From positions 13,189 through 77,188 of the forward strand of contig CAXUHB010000016.1 in the NCBI GenBank assembly GCA_964250755.1: a stretch of DNA of 64,000 bases. The letters run 5' to 3'. Under the pieces are notes generated by a model. It was given only the letters and a program-made list of their open reading frames with translations. It ran no database searches and was not told the origin of the DNA. The stretch is from DASWOJ01 sp964250755. Lineage in GTDB: Bacteria > Pseudomonadota > Alphaproteobacteria > Acetobacterales > Acetobacteraceae. A program made the translations under genes and the position numbers. Positions within the stretch are counted from its first letter, which is position 1. The number at the start of each line of letters is the position of its first letter. Shown piece after piece: positions 15,933 to 25,284 of the stretch.

Positions 15933-18716
15933 CTACTGGCGCTTCGCCTTCAGCTCCTGCAGCAGCTTCTGCGCCGCCGCCTTGTCGTCGAAGCCTGCGG
16001 GCTCGGCCACCAGCGGCTCCAGCACCGCAATAGCTTCTCCGGAGTCCCCGGTGGCGCCCAACGCCGCCGCCAGGTGGTAGCGGATCGTCTGGTCGGCCGG
16101 GCGTCCGGCGATAGCCTGGCGCAGCAGCGGCACGGCCTCCTTCGAGGTGCCGGTCGTCACGAGGATCCAGCCCAGCGTGTCCGCAGTTTCGGTGCTGGGC
16201 GACAGCAGATAGGCCCGGCGGGCCGTCGGCAGCGCCTCGGGGTTGCCCCGTTGCTGATAGACCCAGGCGATGTTGTTCAGCGCGATGGGATCGTTCGGCC
16301 GCTTGGCCAGGACGCCCTTGAGATGCGCTTCCGCATCCGCCAGCCGCTTGGCCCCGATGTCCAGGCTGCCGAGCATCAGCAGGGCGTCCGGGTCGTCAGG
16401 GTGCTGGGCCACCCAGCTCCGCAGCACCGCGGCCCCTGCGTCCTGTCCGCCGCCGTTCACCAGGGCGGCAGCCTGGCGCATGACCAGCACGGTGGTCGGG
16501 CCTGCCTTCACTTCCTCGGCAAAGGCTGCAGCGGCCTCGCTGAACCGCCGCGCGCTGAACAGCAAGTCACCCTTCAGGACCGCCGCGGCCGGCATGTTGG
16601 CCGGGTTGCGGCGCAGCTCGTCCGCCTTGGCCAGCGCCGCCGGCAGACCGCTGGTCCGGGCCTCGATCAGCAGCATGGACTGCATCATGCCGAGGTTGCC
16701 AGGCGAGTTCCGCAGCGCATCCGCCAGGACCTGCCGCGCCGCGGGCGCGTCGTTGCTGTTGATCAGCAACTCGACGTAGCTGCGCATGGCGTCGAGGTCG
16801 AGCGGGCTTGCCGCGACATAGCGCTGCAGCGTGGTCTTGGCCGCGGGGATGTCTCCGTTGGCGAGCTGCGCGCGCGCCAGGGCCGGCAGTAGCGGCGTCG
16901 GCATCGCGCCGCCTGCGGCCGTCCGCGCCTCCTCCAGCGTCGCGAGCGCCGCGGGCGCGTCCTTGGCGCGGACCTGCAGGTCGGCCAGGCCCGCTGTCAG
17001 GGCAAGGTTGGCCGGTGCCGCAGCCCGGGCCATGCGCACGGCTGCAACGGCGTCGCCGAACTTCTCCGACCGGGCGAGTTCGTTGACCAGCGTGTTGAGC
17101 GCCTGCGGCTCGGCCGGGTTCTTGGCCAGCACGCCGCGCAGCGTCGCCTCGGCCTCCGTGTTCTTGCCCTGCAGCAGCATCACCTTGGCAAGGTTGACCG
17201 GCGCCGTCACCGATTGCGGGAAGCGCTTGGCCACATCGGCGAAGCCGGTCCGGGCGCCATCCAGGTCGCGCTTCGCCAGCTTGACCAGGGCGGACAGCAC
17301 GCCGACCGACTCGGTGTCGCCGACCTCTCGCTGCATCCGGTCCAGCGCCGCCTGCGCCTTGTCCACGTCGCCTGCGGCCAGCGCGGCGGCGACCAGCGCC
17401 TCCCCGGCGTTGACCTGCTTCGGCGCCATGTCCAGCGACCGCTCCAGCGCCGTGGTGGCGCCGCCGGTGTCGCCCATCTGCAGCTTGCTCGAAGCCAGCC
17501 GGGTCAGGATGCCCGGGTTTTCGGGCGCGAGGTTGGACGCGCGCTGGAAGCTTTCCGCCGCCATCGGCGCCTTGCCGTCCAGCGCGTAGGCGCGGCCCAG
17601 CAGGTCCATGGTCTCCGCGTCGTTGACCCCGCCCTTGACGGCGTTGACCAGCGCGGCGACGGCCCGCTCGGGCCGGCGGGCCGCGATCTCGATCCGCGCC
17701 AGCAGGCGCACGCCCTCGGCATCCCCCGGCACCCGGGCGACGTAGCGGGTTGCGTTGTCCGCCGCCGTCTCAAGCTGGTTCAGGTTGGCCTTGATGATGG
17801 CCATGAAATACAGCCCGCGCGGCAGGCGCGGCAGCACCGTGTCCAGCTTGGTCCCGACGGCGTCGGCCTCGTTCCACTTTGCGGCCCGAACCAGCAGAAC
17901 CATGTCGAGGTAGGACGCCATCAGGTTCTTGGGATCGCGCGTCAGGACGTAATCCACGTCGCTGCGCGCCTTGGTGTCCTGCGCCCCCTGCAGCTCCTGG
18001 CCGGCCCGCTCCAGCCGGATGGCCAGGCCGTCCGGGGCGGCCGTGACCGCCTGGTCCAGCGCCCCTAGCGCGCCGGCGCGGTCACCCTTCGTGGCGAGGA
18101 CCTGGCCCTTGAGCAGCAAGGCGTCGGCCCGCGCCGGAGCCAAGGACAGCGTGCGGCCCACCAGGGCTTCCGCCTGAGGCAGATCGTCCTGCACCATCGC
18201 GAGCCGTGCCGCGGTCAGGGCGGCATCGGGGTTGGCAGGGGCCAGGCGCTGCGCCTCCGCCAGGCTGGCGGAGGCGGCGGGGAGGTCCTGCAGGCCGATC
18301 TGCGCCACTGCGCGCGCCACCAGGTTCACGGCCGTGGCGTCCGGGGTCGCCGCATCCGCCGGCACCTGGGCGAGCACGTCGGCGTAGCGTCCCTGGCCCA
18401 GCAGCGCCTGTGCCAGCAGAGGAGCCGTTGACGCCTCGCTCACGCCCAGCTCGCGCGACGCGCGCACCTCGCGCTCGGCCGCGATGGGATCGCCGCCCTG
18501 CAACTGCAGGGCAGCCAGGGCCGCACGGGCTTCGCCGTTCTTGGGATCGTCCTTCACGGCGTTGCGCAGCTCGATTTGCGCGCCGCGCAGGTCGCCCTTG
18601 GCCTGCAGCGCCCGGGCGTTCTGCATGGGGGTGCCCCGGTGGGTGTAAACCCAGGCGCCGCCGGCTGCGCCCACGGCAACCAGGCCGGCGACGGCGGGAA
18701 TGATGAGCTTGTTCAT
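15933..18716 (-). CDS. prsT: PEP-CTERM system TPR-repeat protein PrsT
   Basis: 927 residues, close to the length of the TIGR02917 family. An N-terminal hydrophobic segment (LIIPAVAGLVAVGAAGGAWVY) serves as membrane anchor or signal peptide. No lipobox cysteine is visible, so it is probably not a lipoprotein. The rest is a long array of about 20 tetratricopeptide-like repeats, with recurring A..AL..AP..P.AL patterns. In exosortase systems PrsT accompanies the PrsK/PrsR two-component pair and is thought to work in exopolysaccharide or PEP-CTERM protein export. It overlaps prsR by ATGA and is the last gene of the prsK-prsR-prsT operon. Confidence 0.92.
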   Translation of the reverse strand: MNKLIIPAVAGLVAVGAAGGAWVYTHRGTPMQNARALQAKGDLRGAQIELRNAVKDDPKNGEARAALAALQLQGGDPIAAEREVRASRELGVSEASTAPLLAQALLGQGRYADVLAQVPADAATPDATAVNLVARAVAQIGLQDLPAASASLAEAQRLAPANPDAALTAARLAMVQDDLPQAEALVGRTLSLAPARADALLLKGQVLATKGDRAGALGALDQAVTAAPDGLAIRLERAGQELQGAQDTKARSDVDYVLTRDPKNLMASYLDMVLLVRAAKWNEADAVGTKLDTVLPRLPRGLYFMAIIKANLNQLETAADNATRYVARVPGDAEGVRLLARIEIAARRPERAVAALVNAVKGGVNDAETMDLLGRAYALDGKAPMAAESFQRASNLAPENPGILTRLASSKLQMGDTGGATTALERSLDMAPKQVNAGEALVAAALAAGDVDKAQAALDRMQREVGDTESVGVLSALVKLAKRDLDGARTGFADVAKRFPQSVTAPVNLAKVMLLQGKNTEAEATLRGVLAKNPAEPQALNTLVNELARSEKFGDAVAAVRMARAAAPANLALTAGLADLQVRAKDAPAALATLEEARTAAGGAMPTPLLPALARAQLANGDIPAAKTTLQRYVAASPLDLDAMRSYVELLINSNDAPAARQVLADALRNSPGNLGMMQSMLLIEARTSGLPAALAKADELRRNPANMPAAAVLKGDLLFSARRFSEAAAAFAEEVKAGPTTVLVMRQAAALVNGGGQDAGAAVLRSWVAQHPDDPDALLMLGSLDIGAKRLADAEAHLKGVLAKRPNDPIALNNIAWVYQQRGNPEALPTARRAYLLSPSTETADTLGWILVTTGTSKEAVPLLRQAIAGRPADQTIRYHLAAALGATGDSGEAIAVLEPLVAEPAGFDDKAAAQKLLQELKAKRQ

Positions 18717-20128
18717 GCGTCGGCCCGATCCTGCGTGGTGCTGTCGTGAGGGTGGTCGCCGTCGGCTGCGCCGCCCGCCACGGTCGACAGGCCGTGCGAG
18801 TCCAGCAGCGTATAGAGCGTGGGGCGGCTGATGCCGAGCAGGCGGGCTGCGGTCGCCAGCGTGCCGCTGCTGCGGGCCAGGGCGCGCTGCACGACCTCGC
18901 GTTCGGCGCGTGCTCTTGCGGCGCGCAGGTCGTAGGCAGTCAGGTCCTCCACGCCCGGGGCAAGCTCCAGGTCGGCAGCGGTGACCAGGCGCCCCTCGGA
19001 CATCAGAACCGCACGCTTCATGCGGTTCTCCAGTTCGCGGATGTTGCCGGGCCAGGGGTGCGACTCCAGCGCCGCGAGGGCGTCGTCGGAGAAGCCGCGG
19101 ACGCTGCGGCCGTATTCCTTGCTGAACGCGCCCAAGAAGTGCCGGGCCAGCAGCAGCCGGTCGCCGCCGCGGTCGCGCAGCGGCGGGATGCGTATGGTGA
19201 CGGCGTTCAGGCGGTAGAACAGGTCGCCGCGGAAGCGGCCCTGGTCCACCTGGTCCTGCAGCATGACGTTGGTGGCGGACACCACGCGCACGTCCACCTT
19301 GACCGGCGTGCGCCCGCCGATGCGCTCCACCACCTGCTCCTGCAGAAAGCGCAGCAGCTTGACTTGGAGCTGGTGCGGCAGGTCGCCGATCTCGTCCAGG
19401 AACAGGGTGCCCTTGGTCGCCAGCTCGATCTTGCCCAGCGTCTGCTTGACGGCGCCGGTGAAGGCGCCCCGCTCGTGCCCGAACAGCTCGCTCTCCAGCA
19501 GCGCCTCAGGGATGGCGCCGCAGTTGATGGCCACGAAGGGCTGCTTGGCGCGAGGCGACAGGTCGTGCAGCGCCCGGGCCAGCGCCTCCTTGCCGGTGCC
19601 GCTCTCGCCCAGTAATAGTACGGCGACGTTGGCGGGGGCCAGCTTCTCCACATCCCGGCACACCTTCAGCATGGCGGTGTCGGAGGCGACGATGCCCTTG
19701 ATCGGAGAGGCCGCCGGAGCGTCCTGGCTGCGCCGGTTCTCGTCCTCCAGCGTGCGCAGGCGCAGGCTGCGGGCGACGATGGTGCCCAGCACGCCGATGT
19801 CTATCGGCTTCTCGCAGAAGTCGTAGGCCCCTGCGGCAATGGCGCGCAGCGCGTGGCTGCGGTCCCCGTGGCTCGTGGCGACGATCACCTTGGTGTCGGG
19901 CAACTGCCGCGCCAGCCCATCCAGGGTCGCAAACCCCTCGCTCACGCCGTCCGGATCGGGCGGCAGGCCAAGGTCCATGATGGCGACCTGCGGATGCTCC
20001 TTGGCTGCCACCTGCAGCGCCTGGGCGCGGGTATGGGCGAACAGCACCTGGCAGGACGGGAAAGCCCAGCGGTATTGGCTGCACAGGCCCATGTCGTCCT
20101 CGATGACGAGCAGCTTCGGCAGGCTCAT
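18713..20128 (-). CDS. prsR: sigma-54 response regulator PrsR
   Basis: 471 residues in three parts. The receiver domain spans residues 5-125, with acidic pocket EDD and phospho-acceptor Asp52 in IMDLGLP. The central AAA+ sigma-54 activator domain has Walker A GESGTGKE, the sigma-54 contact loop GAFTGA, Walker B TLFLDEIGDL and the arginine-finger region FRGDLFYRLN. A Fis-type helix-turn-helix lies near 430-455 (TLATAARLLGISRPTLYTLL). It should activate sigma-54 promoters of exosortase or PEP-CTERM genes when phosphorylated by PrsK. It overlaps both neighbours by 4 bases (ATGA). Confidence 0.95.
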   Translation of the reverse strand: MSLPKLLVIEDDMGLCSQYRWAFPSCQVLFAHTRAQALQVAAKEHPQVAIMDLGLPPDPDGVSEGFATLDGLARQLPDTKVIVATSHGDRSHALRAIAAGAYDFCEKPIDIGVLGTIVARSLRLRTLEDENRRSQDAPAASPIKGIVASDTAMLKVCRDVEKLAPANVAVLLLGESGTGKEALARALHDLSPRAKQPFVAINCGAIPEALLESELFGHERGAFTGAVKQTLGKIELATKGTLFLDEIGDLPHQLQVKLLRFLQEQVVERIGGRTPVKVDVRVVSATNVMLQDQVDQGRFRGDLFYRLNAVTIRIPPLRDRGGDRLLLARHFLGAFSKEYGRSVRGFSDDALAALESHPWPGNIRELENRMKRAVLMSEGRLVTAADLELAPGVEDLTAYDLRAARARAEREVVQRALARSSGTLATAARLLGISRPTLYTLLDSHGLSTVAGGAADGDHPHDSTTQDRADA

Positions 20129-22290
20129 GCCCCCGCCTCCGCACGGGCCGGCGCAGCTTGCGTAAGCGCCGCGGCCGTCTCCGTCCCATCGGCGCGCGGC
20201 AGGGTGATCCGCATCGTCGTGCCGGATGCGGCCCGGCCCGGCCCCCCAGGGCTGCTGACCGCCTGCACGTCCCCGCCGCCCTCGCGCACCAACTCGCGCG
20301 CCTGGAACGCGCCGATGCCGGAGCCATGGCGCTTGGACGTGCCGAACGGCTTGAACAGCGAGTCCCGAATGAACTCCTCGGACATGCCCGGCCCCTTGTC
20401 CACGATATCTATGACCACCTGGCCCACCTCATGACGCACACGTATCAGAACCGCCCCGCCCGGTGCAGCCTCCACGGCGTTGTTCAGCAAATGGGTGACC
20501 GCGGTGTCGAATGCATCCGCCGCCATTGCCACCGTGGCAGTGGAACCGTCGTGCTCCAGCGAGACGGCCGCCTTGCGGACCCGGCCGTAGGTGGCCACCA
20601 GCTCCTCCAGCCGGGGCAGGGGGGACAGGGCTGCAGGGGCGCGGTCGGCCGCAGGCTCGTCCAGGCGGCGGATCAGCTGGGTGATCTTGGCCACCGACGC
20701 GCCGATGGTGTCCAGCATGTCCCTTTGGAACTCGGGGTTGGCGATGTGACGCTCGGCATTGGACAGCAGCAGGCTGAGTTGGCTGGACACGTTCTTGATG
20801 TCGTGGGCGACGAAGGCGAAACGCTTGCCGTAGTCGTGCAGCTGCCGGGTTTGCAGCAGGACGCGCGTGGCGCGCTGCTCGGCCACGTACGTCGCGACCT
20901 CGCGCCCCACGATCCGCAGCAGGTCGAACACTTCCTGGTCCAGCCTGAACGGCGCGCGCGGCGGAGCCAGCAGCACCACCCCGGTTTGCACCACTCCATG
21001 CGTCAGCGGCACGCCAAGCCAGATGCGGCCCAGGGCGGACACCGGCTCCGCCCGCAGCGCCTCCTGCACGGACGCGCCATCCTGGCCCATTCCATCCCGG
21101 CCCAACCCGTCCTGGCCGGCCCCGCCGGCCTTCGGCGCATTGGCGCCGTCCAGAAGCACGATCCAACTGCCGCCCTGCATGGCCTGCACGGCGGGATGGC
21201 CGGCGTCCAGCACCGTCGAGGCCGGCATGTTCCACGACCCCGCCCACTGGAAGCCGCCCTGCCCGGCGTCGCGCAGGAACAGCACGCCGCCGGGGCTGTC
21301 CACCACGTCCGCCATCGCCTGGATCACCCGGGCATGCAGCGCCGTCCGGCCCGCCGCCCCTGCACCCGACAGGGTGTCTATGCAGGCCAGCCACTGCCGC
21401 TGGTAGTCGTAGCGGGCAGCGAAGAAGTGCTGAACCACCACACGCCGCAGCACCGACCTGGCTGATCCCGAGGTGATCATCACTCCCAATCCCATCAGCC
21501 CGGCGAACACGAGGCTGATCTGCACCAGCCAGCCCCAGTCCGCGCCGAAGCGGCGGAACACCTCGCCCGCCAGGGACAGCGCCAGCAGGACTGCGCCGCT
21601 CAGCACCAGGGTGGCGCTGTGGAACACGGCGGTGCGCGACATCTGCAGCGCGCGCCGCCACCGGCGGTCCCGTGCGGCGGCCACGACCATGAGCGGCGAC
21701 ACTATCAGCCATGCCACCGACCGGGCCGCCGCCAGCGCCTCGGCCGACTGCCGGAACAGCACGGCGTCGGCGCAGAGCAGCACGTCGAAGCAGGCCAGTC
21801 CGCCCAGCAGCACGCAGGGCAGGGCGACATGCCAGCGGTTGGTTTCCGGCACGTTGAAGTACACGTTCTCGATCAGCAGCAGTTCGCACACCGCGACGGC
21901 AAGACGCAGGAGGATGCCGAGGGACCACAGAGATCCCAGCGTCGTCCCGGGGTCCCAGTCCAGCCACGCCACGGCCGCCGCGGCGGGCACTGCGGCGGCC
22001 CAGACCAGCGCCAGGCTGCGGGCCGGCGCCGCTGCCGCAGGCACGTAACGACGATACAGGTGGACGATGAAGCCAAACCAGGCCAGGGCGCGCAACAGAT
22101 CAAGCGCGCCTGCCGCTCCGGCGAAGCTGCTGCCGGGCACCGCCGCTGACCCGGCGGCCCACAGCGCGGTCGCCAGGCAGCATCCGGCCAGCAGCCAGCC
22201 CGCCCGTTGCGGCACTTGCCAGGCGATCAGGCAGCCGAGCAGGGCATACGCTGCGGCGCAGGTGGCGAACAAGAGCTGGGCGGTGGTCAT
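20125..22290 (-). CDS. prsK: membrane histidine kinase PrsK
   Basis: 721 residues. The N-terminal third holds about eight hydrophobic helices (residues 1-290). A GAF-like domain follows (about 320-470). The H-box is FAFVAHDIKNVSSQLSLLL, the N-box HLLNNAVEAAPGG, and the G boxes IVDKGPGM, FGTSKRHGSGIGAF and SGTTMRITLP. This matches the TIGR02916 kinases of XrtA/PEP-CTERM loci. The partner is PrsR, encoded downstream with an ATGA overlap. The upstream 72-base gap carries three TCATGC repeats at 14-base spacing. Confidence 0.94.
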   Translation of the reverse strand: MTTAQLLFATCAAAYALLGCLIAWQVPQRAGWLLAGCCLATALWAAGSAAVPGSSFAGAAGALDLLRALAWFGFIVHLYRRYVPAAAAPARSLALVWAAAVPAAAAVAWLDWDPGTTLGSLWSLGILLRLAVAVCELLLIENVYFNVPETNRWHVALPCVLLGGLACFDVLLCADAVLFRQSAEALAAARSVAWLIVSPLMVVAAARDRRWRRALQMSRTAVFHSATLVLSGAVLLALSLAGEVFRRFGADWGWLVQISLVFAGLMGLGVMITSGSARSVLRRVVVQHFFAARYDYQRQWLACIDTLSGAGAAGRTALHARVIQAMADVVDSPGGVLFLRDAGQGGFQWAGSWNMPASTVLDAGHPAVQAMQGGSWIVLLDGANAPKAGGAGQDGLGRDGMGQDGASVQEALRAEPVSALGRIWLGVPLTHGVVQTGVVLLAPPRAPFRLDQEVFDLLRIVGREVATYVAEQRATRVLLQTRQLHDYGKRFAFVAHDIKNVSSQLSLLLSNAERHIANPEFQRDMLDTIGASVAKITQLIRRLDEPAADRAPAALSPLPRLEELVATYGRVRKAAVSLEHDGSTATVAMAADAFDTAVTHLLNNAVEAAPGGAVLIRVRHEVGQVVIDIVDKGPGMSEEFIRDSLFKPFGTSKRHGSGIGAFQARELVREGGGDVQAVSSPGGPGRAASGTTMRITLPRADGTETAAALTQAAPARAEAGA

Positions 22291-22300
22291 CCGGCAACCG

Positions 22301-22334
22301 TCATGCGTCGGCAGTCATGCAAGGGTATTCATGC
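22301..22334 (-). promoter_or_regulatory. three direct TCATGC repeats, 14-base period, upstream of prsK
   Basis: TCATGC occurs at 22301, 22315 and 22329 (GCATGA on the coding strand of prsK), starting 11 bases upstream of the prsK ATG. Exact 14-base spacing and the location between two genes suggest either iterated regulator sites or a simple tandem duplication. No known regulator consensus is matched. Confidence 0.4.
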
Positions 22335-22362
22335 ATGGGGCGCCTTGCGCCGCCAGGGACGG

Positions 22363-23706
22363 CTAACGCGAGCCTTCCTGAAACAGAATCACGCGCACGG
22401 TGGCAAACAGGATCCGGAGGTCGAGGAGCTGGCTGCGGTGCTTCACGTAGTACAGGTCGTAGGACAGCTTGTCCCGTGCATCCTCGATGGAGGCGCCATA
22501 GGGAAAGCAAACCTGCGCCCAGCCGGTCAACCCCGGCTTGACCCGGGCGCGCTCCCGGTAGAACGGGATGGCCTCGGCCAACTGCTCGACGAAGTGCGGG
22601 CGCTCCGGCCGCGGGCCAATGAAGCTCATCTGGCCACGCAGGATGTTCAGCAGCTGCGGCAGCTCGTCAATCCGGGTACGGCGCATGAAGGAGCCGATGC
22701 GGGTCACCCGGGGGTCGCGCTGCTTGGCCCAGGCCGGCCCGCGCGCCTCGGCGTCCACCTTCATGCTGCGGAACTTCAGCAGCGTGAAAGGTATGCCGCC
22801 CAGGCCCACTCGCTCCTGCCGGTAGAGCACAGGGCCGGGGCTGTCGAGCCGTATCAGCAAGGCAACAAGCAGCATCAGGGGCGCCGTGAACACGACCAGC
22901 GCCAGGCTGGTCACCACGTCCAGCGCCCGGTTGACCGCGGACTGCAGCCGGCCCGGCTTCGCCGCGTCCAGCGACGCAACCCAGGCGGCGTCGAGGTTGG
23001 CCACGTCAACCCGCTTCAACGCGCGCTCCCAGAACTGCGCCTCGCTCTCGATGGCGATACCGGCGGACGAGTAGGCGGTGCGCTGGTCCGGGCCGAATGC
23101 CGCAAGGTCCGGCGCAGCGGCCAGCAGCGTCCGCGTTCCCATTTCCCGCAGGGCCTTGGGCGCGGGCAGCCGACCGTCCGGTCCACGCGCGTCGGCGATC
23201 TCGATGAAGCCGCGGTGCCCGGCCCGCACAGCCGCGCTTGTCCGGGCAACGGAGCTGAGAGGGCTGATGGTGCCGACGCGGCGGACGAACACGTTGGAGC
23301 GGACCGCCGCCAGGAACAGCAGCCGCAGGGAGAACAGCGCCGCCACCCATGCGGCCAGGGCCGTGACGGGCCAGAGCGGGTCCGCCCACGCGAGCAGGCC
23401 GACGTCCAAGCCGAGCAGCCAGCTGACGGCCCAGACCGCCGGGAATGCGGCGAGCCCGCCCAGCGCCGTCGTGGCCAGCATGGAGCGGGTATGGCGGAAC
23501 ACCTCCGGCCGGTAAAGCCCGACCGCAAAGGCCGTCGCAAGCCCGGTCAGAGCAAGGATGATGGCGTGGTTGACGACGGCAGGGCGCAGCTCCCCAGCGA
23601 ATCCCGCGCCGAGCAGGCCGTATGCCAGCCAGAACGACAGTGTCAGCTCAAGCAGCCACAAGCCGACGAGTTCGAGAAGAAGGTGCTTTCCACCAAGACG
23701 CAGCAT
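22363..23706 (-). CDS. XrtA-associated exopolysaccharide sugar transferase (EpsB-like)
   Basis: 447-residue membrane protein. The N-terminal half has about four transmembrane helices (residues 8-110) and a nucleotide-binding-like central region. Another helix (residues 265-290) precedes the bacterial sugar transferase domain (PF02397 type) with FRSMKVDAE, RIDELPQLLNILRGQMSFIGPRPERP and KPGLTGWAQV. These enzymes transfer a phospho-sugar from a nucleotide sugar to undecaprenyl phosphate, starting exopolysaccharide repeat assembly. This architecture matches the TIGR03013 proteins of exosortase A loci. It is transcribed in the same direction as prsK, 72 bases upstream of it. Confidence 0.92.
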   Translation of the reverse strand: MLRLGGKHLLLELVGLWLLELTLSFWLAYGLLGAGFAGELRPAVVNHAIILALTGLATAFAVGLYRPEVFRHTRSMLATTALGGLAAFPAVWAVSWLLGLDVGLLAWADPLWPVTALAAWVAALFSLRLLFLAAVRSNVFVRRVGTISPLSSVARTSAAVRAGHRGFIEIADARGPDGRLPAPKALREMGTRTLLAAAPDLAAFGPDQRTAYSSAGIAIESEAQFWERALKRVDVANLDAAWVASLDAAKPGRLQSAVNRALDVVTSLALVVFTAPLMLLVALLIRLDSPGPVLYRQERVGLGGIPFTLLKFRSMKVDAEARGPAWAKQRDPRVTRIGSFMRRTRIDELPQLLNILRGQMSFIGPRPERPHFVEQLAEAIPFYRERARVKPGLTGWAQVCFPYGASIEDARDKLSYDLYYVKHRSQLLDLRILFATVRVILFQEGSR

Positions 23707-24258
23707 GGCTTGACCTTACGAAGCAACATTCACGGGGGTTACGGCCGCACATGGCGTTGGACCGGCCACCGCATCATCATGCCGGCCCGCGGACGGCTGA
23801 CAGCAAAACTGTAGCATTTCGTATACGAAGTGGCGGTAGGCTCCCATTACGCTGCAAAGGTGCATCTGGCGAGGCACAAATCCGTGGGTTGAGTGGCCGG
23901 ACAGCCAAGCACCGCCGCCAACCGCACCCCATGAACGATACGGTAACGCATAGAGACAGAATGTGGCAAGGGAAAGGCGCACCTGCACGCGCCTTCGCGG
24001 AGCGCAGCGAAGCCGCGGCAAGTGATACAACGCCGCACCACATGGCCAGGCATCGGCCCGGCAGTGGCACGGCACGGTTGATTTGTAGCCGTTGCTGCCC
24101 GATACCACCTCGGGACGGCGGGCTTGGCTACCGCCTTTCGCGGAAGGGGCTGGCCTGGGATGCAGCGACGCACAGCCTTGGGCACGCCGACGCCCTTCCG
24201 GGCCTGCCGGTCCGTTATGCCCGCCTGGAACCGCCGCCAGCCTGGAGCCGCCTGAGAC
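23707..24258. promoter_or_regulatory. 552-base divergent control region of the exosortase locus
   Basis: Lies between the sugar transferase (minus) and the tyrosine kinase (plus), the two divergent arms of the locus. No coding frame was convincing. It holds AT-richer stretches around 23800-23850 (AAAACTGTAGCATTTCGTAT) suited to promoters. TGGCACGGCACGGTTGA at 24065 resembles a sigma-54 -24 box, but the -12 element is 2 bases out of phase. Promoters for both arms are expected here. Confidence 0.5.
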
Positions 24259-25284
24259 ATGCCCCCTGCTGAACACCTGATCGAGCGCGCAGCTGCGCTG
24301 CTGAACACCCCGCCCCGTCCTGCCGCGCTGCCGGGCGAGGCAGGTCCTGCCGCGCCCGGCGCCCTTCTGCCGCCGTCCACTCCGCCCCTTGCGCCCTCTG
24401 GCATGCAGACCTTCGTGCCCCTGCCGCCGACATCGCCGACGCTGCTGCAGCCCTACCCGGCGCCAACTGCAGCGGCCACGGCGACGCTTGAACCACATGC
24501 CCACACAGCGCCGCCAATCGCCTCGCCCGCGGCGCCGGCGAGTCCTGGCGCACCGCGCCCGCCCCCGATCAGCGTCGAATCGCTGCAGGCGGCTGGCATG
24601 GTGGTCGCACGCGGGGCGCGCAACCGCATCGCCGAGGAGTACCGGGTCGTGCTGGGCCGGGTGCTGCGCGCCCTCAGGGACGAGCCGGACGGGCCTGGCC
24701 TGCACAACCTGCTGATGGTCACCAGCGCCAAGCCCGGAGAGGGCAAGAGCTTCACGTCGCTCAACCTTGCCGGCAGCGTCGCGCAGCACACGACGGACAA
24801 GGTGCTGCTCATTGACCTGGACGCGAAGCTGCGTCCTTTGACCGCGCTCCTGGGCGCGGGCGAAGACCGCGGCTTCTACGAGCTGGTCGCAGACCCGCGG
24901 CTCGATCCGTTGTCGGTCATCCGACCCACGGCGCTGCCCAACCTGGACGTGCTCCCGGTCGGACACCGAGGCGCCGGTGAGGACGGGCAGGGGGACGTGC
25001 GCCCAATCACGAGCACCATCACGCGCATCGCCCGGCAATTCGCTGACCGCGTCGTGATCCTGGACGCCCCGCCTTGCCTGTCCACCAGCGACCCCAGCAC
25101 GATTGCCCCCATCGTCGGCCAGATCGTCATGGTGATCGAGGCTGAGCGCACCCAGCGCAGCGAGGTCGAATCCGCGCTGGAGCTGATCCGTATCTGTCCG
25201 GTGATCACGATGCTCCTGAACAAGGTGCAACTGACCACCAGCCATACCTTCGGCGCCTACGACTACTATGGGAACTACAGCTAG
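24259..25284 (+). CDS. XrtA-associated tyrosine autokinase (BY-kinase-like)
   Basis: Cytoplasmic 341-residue P-loop kinase of the CpsD/Wzc-C type. The first 100 residues are a Pro/Ala-rich, probably disordered region. A helical segment (RIAEEYRVVLGRVLRAL) precedes Walker A KPGEGKS (about 158-164), Walker A' VLLIDLDAK and Walker B VVILDAPP. The C-terminus ends FGAYDYYGNYS, a tyrosine cluster typical of autophosphorylation sites. This fits the TIGR03018 proteins that control chain length in XrtA loci. The usual membrane adaptor (a Wzc-like chain-length protein) is not in the window. The stop overlaps the GTG of the next gene. Confidence 0.9.
   Translation: MPPAEHLIERAAALLNTPPRPAALPGEAGPAAPGALLPPSTPPLAPSGMQTFVPLPPTSPTLLQPYPAPTAAATATLEPHAHTAPPIASPAAPASPGAPRPPPISVESLQAAGMVVARGARNRIAEEYRVVLGRVLRALRDEPDGPGLHNLLMVTSAKPGEGKSFTSLNLAGSVAQHTTDKVLLIDLDAKLRPLTALLGAGEDRGFYELVADPRLDPLSVIRPTALPNLDVLPVGHRGAGEDGQGDVRPITSTITRIARQFADRVVILDAPPCLSTSDPSTIAPIVGQIVMVIEAERTQRSEVESALELIRICPVITMLLNKVQLTTSHTFGAYDYYGNYS

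Noticed and set aside
24065..24081. Possible sigma-54 promoter TGGCACGGCACGGTTGA
   Set aside because: The -24 box fits, but the TTG of the -12 element is two bases too far and lacks the GC. Spacing is strict for sigma-54, so it is not called.
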